Shown: piece after piece, positions 60,392 through 64,000 of the stretch | Numbering within the stretch: the stretch's first letter is position 1 | Layout: the number at the start of each line of letters is the position of its first letter | Assembly (NCBI GenBank): GCA_965116785.1 | Contig: OZ220731.1 | Location: 186,001-250,000 of the forward strand | Length of the DNA: 64,000 nt | Origin: Bin87 sp965116785 | Lineage (GTDB): Bacteria > Chloroflexota > Dehalococcoidia > Lucifugimonadales > UBA3495 | Direction of reading: 5' to 3' | The notes under the pieces: generated by a model | Seen by the model: the letters and a program-made list of their open reading frames with translations, nothing else | Database searches by the model: none | What the model was told of the DNA's origin: nothing | Program-made: the position numbers and the translations under genes

Positions 60392-61828
60392 TCACATCCG
60401 GTTGCCCCAGTCGACGTATTTCGTGCTGCCCATCGCGGTGACCTGCAATTCCTGACAGAACCCGGGCCGCTCGGCTCTACAGGTCTGTCGATCCGGTTTG
60501 AGCTCCGTCGAACCATCGACCAGGGCCTCAGACAGCACTCTCCCGTCCATCGCCGACCCTTCCGCGCCCAAACCCAGGAGATGCAGGATCGTGGGAGCCA
60601 GATCAATGTTGCCCGTTGGCGTCTCGATTTCGGTTGCGCGTCGGAAGGACGGGCCGCCTGCCAACCCGGTGTTGCGCAGCTCGTGCCGACTCAGGCTGCC
60701 GTGCTGACCCTGACCGACAGCGCCACCCGTGGCGGGAGCGTGGCCGGCGTAGCCTGCCGGATTGGCGACGCCCTGCCACGGGAAGGACATGATCAGATCC
60801 GGTGAGCGCGGGCCTTCGCATCCGAGCAGCGCCAGGGGCAGCGTTCCTGCCGGGCATCCAACGCGATCCGAGGCGAACAGCGGGCCGCACCAGGGTTGGG
60901 TGGTCAGCCAGGCCGTTACCTGTTCCGCCGTTTGCGGATCGCTGTGGCTGACGTACAGCAGCGCAGAACCGCCATTAGCCGCCACCGCAACGCCGCCGGG
61001 CCGGTCGATTGGCGGGAACTCGGCTTCACGCAACAACTGTTCCACGCGAACAACGTCGCTGATCGTCGAGTACCCGTGGTCCGATGCGACGAATATGTCG
61101 GTGGTTTCGATGCGTCCGTTTACCCGCAACCAGTCCATCAACTCGCCAAATTCCGCGTCCGCTTCGGCAAGGGCTTGCGGAGCCCTGCCCATCCCGACGC
61201 CATCTTCGTGCTGCGTCTTGTCCGGTTCCGACGACCAAAGCAGGGCGACGGCAGGATCGCGCTCGGGCAATACGAACTCTGTCAGGATGCGTCTTGCGTG
61301 GACCAGGCGAGCCGTGTTGGGCAGGTCCTGCGCCGGCCATTCGCCGAACCGTTCGGCCAGTTCGGCGTGTAACGAGCGGGGCAGCGTGAAATCGGGATGA
61401 ATCGTCGCGCCGCCCGCGGTCGCCGCATTGGGGTTGTGCACGTAGGCGTTACCGCTGGTGCCGGTGCCGATTGCAAAATATTCCATGCCGTGCCGACCCA
61501 GCACGTCGGCCAGCGTGGGAACCAGCAGCGCACGCCCCGTGGCGTCGACGACTTCCTGCAGCGTGGGTTCCATGGCAGGAATCACGCGGTGTGGATCGAA
61601 GTCCCGGCACAGGAAGGTGTTTGCGGCCAAGCCGTGTCGGCCGGGCATACAACCCGTGACCAGGCTCGACGCGTTGACCCGCGTCACGGTCGGAAACACG
61701 GGATGATGGTTGGCGAAGGTGACGCCGCCGTTGGCGAAGTTCGACAGGTTAGGCATCAGCTCCGGCGTAATCTGCGCCGGCTGGAGTCCGTCGAACACCA
61801 CGATCACGACCCTGCGTTGGACTGCCAT
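60392..61828 (-). CDS. Type I phosphodiesterase/alkaline phosphatase superfamily protein
   Basis: 478 residues. The core is VVIVVFDGLQPAQI (first metal Asp), HPVFPTVTRVNASSLVTGCMPGRHGL (catalytic Thr in F-P-T-V-T), VALLWSSEPDKTQHEDGVG (D and H ligands), FVASDHGYSTI (D-H ligands). This set defines the nucleotide pyrophosphatase/phosphodiesterase branch of the alkaline phosphatase superfamily. Acts on phosphodiesters or phosphonates; substrate not predictable. Followed 19 nt upstream on the same strand by the nucleoside hydrolase gene. Confidence 0.87.
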   Translation of the reverse strand: MAVQRRVVIVVFDGLQPAQITPELMPNLSNFANGGVTFANHHPVFPTVTRVNASSLVTGCMPGRHGLAANTFLCRDFDPHRVIPAMEPTLQEVVDATGRALLVPTLADVLGRHGMEYFAIGTGTSGNAYVHNPNAATAGGATIHPDFTLPRSLHAELAERFGEWPAQDLPNTARLVHARRILTEFVLPERDPAVALLWSSEPDKTQHEDGVGMGRAPQALAEADAEFGELMDWLRVNGRIETTDIFVASDHGYSTISDVVRVEQLLREAEFPPIDRPGGVAVAANGGSALLYVSHSDPQTAEQVTAWLTTQPWCGPLFASDRVGCPAGTLPLALLGCEGPRSPDLIMSFPWQGVANPAGYAGHAPATGGAVGQGQHGSLSRHELRNTGLAGGPSFRRATEIETPTGNIDLAPTILHLLGLGAEGSAMDGRVLSEALVDGSTELKPDRQTCRAERPGFCQELQVTAMGSTKYVDWGNRM

Positions 61829-61847
61829 GGGGCATCTCCCTCCTTGC

Positions 61848-62807
61848 TCAATTTGCTGCCGGCTGGGACCAGCCCAGCAGTTCGCGGATCACTTGCAGTG
61901 ATGTTGGAACATCAACACCCTCGGGTTCTGCGACCTTGATCGGCCCTCCCGTTTCGTCCAGAACCCGGCAACGGCCCCATACGTCGCTGTTATCGGTGGA
62001 CAAAGAGTCATCCACCGTCATGGTCACCGAGCGAAACCGGATGGCCTGTGGTTCCACCGCGGCGACCAGCGTCAGTGGGTCGTACATGTTGAACCGCTCC
62101 CGGGTCGGGTCTTGGCCGAACCATCCTGCCATTATCCGTTCGGCCAGGATGCCTGCGTCGGTGGAAGGGCGCGCTGTCTCGACGTCCCCTCGCTTCAGGA
62201 AGACCTGCCGGCACGGGGCCATGTCGATCAACGTAATCGGGATGCCTGATTCAATCACCATTCGGGCGGCCGTCGGGTCGCTGTAGAAGTTGAACTCCGC
62301 ATGCGGCGTGATATTGCCCCGAGTCCCCACCGCGCCGCCCATGACGAACAGGCGCTTCGCCAGCGGGAAAACTGAAGGTTGATCCCGATGCAACCGGGCC
62401 AGATTGGTCAGCGGGCCAAGGGCAATGACGGTGACGGCTCCAGGATTCGCCCGAAGGGTTTCGGACAGGAACTGCACGGCGCTTATACCGATTGTGTCCG
62501 TCGTCGGCGGGTGCAGCGGGTGGGTAAGACCCTCAGCGGAGTGAATGTGACGAGCGTAGGCGTAACGCCCGCGTATCGGGCGAGTTGCTCCCCTGGCGAC
62601 CGGAACGTCAGCGTGCCCGACGCTTTCCAGGATGGCGAGAGCGTTTCTGGTGGCTGGCCCGATCGGGATATTGCCCGCGGTTGTGGTCAGGCCCATTACA
62701 TCCAATTGAGGCGACGACAGCGCCATCAACAGGGCAATGGCATCGTCAACACCGGGATCAGTGTCAATCACCACTGGCTCCGGAACCATGAGGTAGGACG
62801 CCGTCAT
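61848..62807 (-). CDS. Nucleoside hydrolase (IunH/RihA-C family)
   Basis: 319 residues. VIDTDPGVDDAIALLMAL near residue 15 is the calcium-binding D-x-D-P-G-x-D-D motif; TTAGNIP, LGPLTNLA, MGGAVGTRGNITPHAEFNFYSDPTAA and the C-terminal catalytic-loop region follow. It releases ribose from nucleosides for salvage. ATG 62807 follows the upstream stop by 4 nt (coupled); a TTG six codons earlier and an ATG six codons later are alternatives. Forms one unit with the epimerase-like gene before it and the phosphatase after it. Confidence 0.88.
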   Translation of the reverse strand: MTASYLMVPEPVVIDTDPGVDDAIALLMALSSPQLDVMGLTTTAGNIPIGPATRNALAILESVGHADVPVARGATRPIRGRYAYARHIHSAEGLTHPLHPPTTDTIGISAVQFLSETLRANPGAVTVIALGPLTNLARLHRDQPSVFPLAKRLFVMGGAVGTRGNITPHAEFNFYSDPTAARMVIESGIPITLIDMAPCRQVFLKRGDVETARPSTDAGILAERIMAGWFGQDPTRERFNMYDPLTLVAAVEPQAIRFRSVTMTVDDSLSTDNSDVWGRCRVLDETGGPIKVAEPEGVDVPTSLQVIRELLGWSQPAAN

Positions 62808-62811
62808 GCGC

Positions 62812-63852
62812 TCAGGCCGGTTCAAGGAGGACCGAATGGCAATACGCGCGTATGGCGCGCGCCGAGGAGTACTTGAAGCGGAAACCGGCGGATTGCTTAA
62901 ATTTGGCAGAACTCATAATCAGCGGATGTTTCGACAACTGCCTTCCCATCGAGTTGAACGACATGCTGGACCCGGCGTGTCTGGGCAGCCCTGGGACCCG
63001 GCACCACTCCAGGATGTCCAGGGAATCTACCACGCCGTCGCCGGCGATGTTGAATACCCCGTCCAGCCGCTGCCGTATCACCCGTTCTATCGCTCGCGCC
63101 AGGTCATGTTGATGCAGGAACTGGAGGGGAAAACTGCGCCTCCGGTTGGCTGTTACCGCAGGGAGCAACAGCTCGTCGGTCGCTGGACTCGCGTGATTCG
63201 TGCTGACCGACATCGCAGTCCGCAGCACGGCTACTTTCATTGCTTCTGCGTCGTCCACGTGCGCCTCCGCAGACGTTTCGTCTGCTGCCATAGCGAGCAG
63301 CGTGGGCTCAGAGTCGGCGAGGTAATGGTGCTGGCGGCTGGGATTTTTATCTGTCCGCTCTGTGATTGGGATGGGGTTATCTGCGTTTGCGCCGTAGACA
63401 CGAACATCCGACAGGTAGATGAATTGACGCACTCCCGCGATACGCGCCGCGCGGAGCCAGAGTTGCGCGTCGGCACAGAATTGCTCCGGATTGGGCCCGT
63501 CGTAGTAGCTGCCGACGTGGATGAGCGCATCGACCCCTTCCAGTTGCAACACGTCCGGAAGGTCGGCGATCGTCAGTTCGTGGCCCTCCAGGAACATGTC
63601 CCAGGCTTTCTGCTGCATGAAGTCTGGGATGTCGGACATGGTCAGGATGCCACCCACCCGATTTTGGGCCAGGCGGTAGGTGGAAATACGTTCCACGGGC
63701 CAGCGCAACGGCCGTTCGGCGATCGCCACCAACCAGCAGTCGGGTCGTTCCCGCTCCAGATGCAGCAACATCTGCGCGCCGAACTTGGACGCAGCGCCCA
63801 CCACGCCGATGACGTGGGAAAACTCTCGCGGGGCTCCAGGTTCGGTGCTCAT
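62812..63852 (-). CDS. NAD-dependent epimerase/dehydratase-like protein
   Basis: 346 residues. The cofactor site is VIGVVGAASKFGAQMLLHL (a G-x-x-x-x-x-G variant); LIHVGSYYDGPNPEQFCADAQL, FIYLSDVRVYGANADNPIPITE and the late FPLQFLHQHDLARAIERVIRQRLDGVFNIAGDG match extended-SDR sugar-epimerase-like proteins. The expected Tyr-x-x-x-Lys is not obvious (YLADSEPTL), so catalysis may differ. Ends 4 nt before the nucleoside hydrolase start. Substrate unknown. Confidence 0.75.
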   Translation of the reverse strand: MSTEPGAPREFSHVIGVVGAASKFGAQMLLHLERERPDCWLVAIAERPLRWPVERISTYRLAQNRVGGILTMSDIPDFMQQKAWDMFLEGHELTIADLPDVLQLEGVDALIHVGSYYDGPNPEQFCADAQLWLRAARIAGVRQFIYLSDVRVYGANADNPIPITERTDKNPSRQHHYLADSEPTLLAMAADETSAEAHVDDAEAMKVAVLRTAMSVSTNHASPATDELLLPAVTANRRRSFPLQFLHQHDLARAIERVIRQRLDGVFNIAGDGVVDSLDILEWCRVPGLPRHAGSSMSFNSMGRQLSKHPLIMSSAKFKQSAGFRFKYSSARAIRAYCHSVLLEPA

Positions 63853-63907
63853 GTCCTGGCTCAGCTTGATCTGCGGTGGGGTGGGCGTGACCAGATCCGG
63901 ATCTCGG

Positions 63908-64000
63908 TCAGTGCCGCTCCTGAAACATCCGCATCTCGGTCGCTATGGCGTCGTCGGGCAGGGTGGCAGCGGCACGCGGGCCGAAGTTGCGCGCCAGCAC
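63908..64000 (-). CDS. C-terminal end of an unidentified protein (cut by window edge)
   Basis: Thirty codons open from the window edge to a TGA at 63908-63910, ending LPDDAIATEMRMFQERH. The composition and GC3 resemble coding DNA. It lies 55 nt upstream of the epimerase-like gene on the same strand. Family cannot be judged from this fragment. Confidence 0.5.
   Translation of the reverse strand: MLARNFGPRAAATLPDDAIATEMRMFQERH

Overview
This 64 kb window of high-GC bacterial chromosome reads as a member of the Chloroflexota, most likely of the SAR202/Dehalococcoidia type. That placement is inference from gene content: many paralogous short-chain dehydrogenases, amidohydrolases, YGWW-type MFS permeases, dienelactone hydrolases, mycothiol-dependent-isomerase-like (DinB-fold) proteins and CaiB/BaiF CoA-transferases. 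No rRNA, tRNA, CRISPR array or intact transposon was seen. Most of the window is ordinary, densely packed metabolic DNA, with one compositionally different ParA-type gene and several small palindromic repeats between genes.

Layout. 1-7.3 kb: partial Uma2 gene, acyl-CoA carboxylase beta subunit, SLC13 permease with RCK domains, a DinB-fold enzyme, and typA. 7.3-13.7 kb: M20 amidohydrolase, RidA, a small unknown protein, an orphan low-GC ParA ATPase, and intact dinB preceded by a broken fragment of dinB; three palindromic repeats lie here. 13.7-25.4 kb: cupin dioxygenase-like protein, carboxymuconolactone-decarboxylase-like protein, epimerase, MFS, amidohydrolase, secreted S1C protease, methyltransferase, nadE, MFS. 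25.4-33.4 kb: TPR protein, three SDRs, inositol-phosphatase-like enzyme, unknown membrane proteins, a PaREP1/HEPN-like protein and a metallo-beta-lactamase-fold hydrolase. 33.4-48.1 kb is a long minus-strand array: quinone-oxidoreductase-like MDR, membrane-anchored MA-type metallopeptidase, amidohydrolase, TfoX-N protein, DinB-fold enzyme, an AprA-type flavoprotein, a two-gene wHTH/PaREP1 unit, an NHLRC2-type thioredoxin-NHL protein, a beta-sandwich protein, two tandem dienelactone hydrolases, a frameshifted membrane protein, a GSAM-like aminotransferase and an MFS. 48.3-51.5 kb: two beta-propeller enzymes, a GNAT and a small possible DNA-binding protein. 51.6-57 kb: CaiB/BaiF protein and a compact lipid operon (HadA/HadB-like dehydratase pair, plsX, fabG) followed by a methylisocitrate-lyase-type enzyme. 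57-64 kb: DUF2157/GDYXXLXY membrane pair, alkaline-phosphatase-superfamily enzyme, nucleoside hydrolase, NAD-epimerase-like protein and a truncated gene.

The strongest discovery is at 41011-42531. The thioredoxin-NHL (NHLRC2-like) gene has an in-frame TGA exactly at the redox motif, giving C-U-V-N-C where the family has C-C-I-N-C. A perfect 7-bp hairpin with an AGUU loop begins 18 nt after the TGA, as expected of a bacterial SECIS element, and a strong Shine-Dalgarno precedes the ATG upstream of the TGA. This is a predicted selenoprotein that automatic gene calling would truncate. Other points of interest are an AprA homologue with no AprB, a one-base homopolymer frameshift splitting a membrane protein, a dinB fragment beside dinB, a HadAB-like dehydratase pair in a plsX-fabG operon, leaderless-looking nadE, and a recurrent extended -10 promoter (TGNTATAAT).
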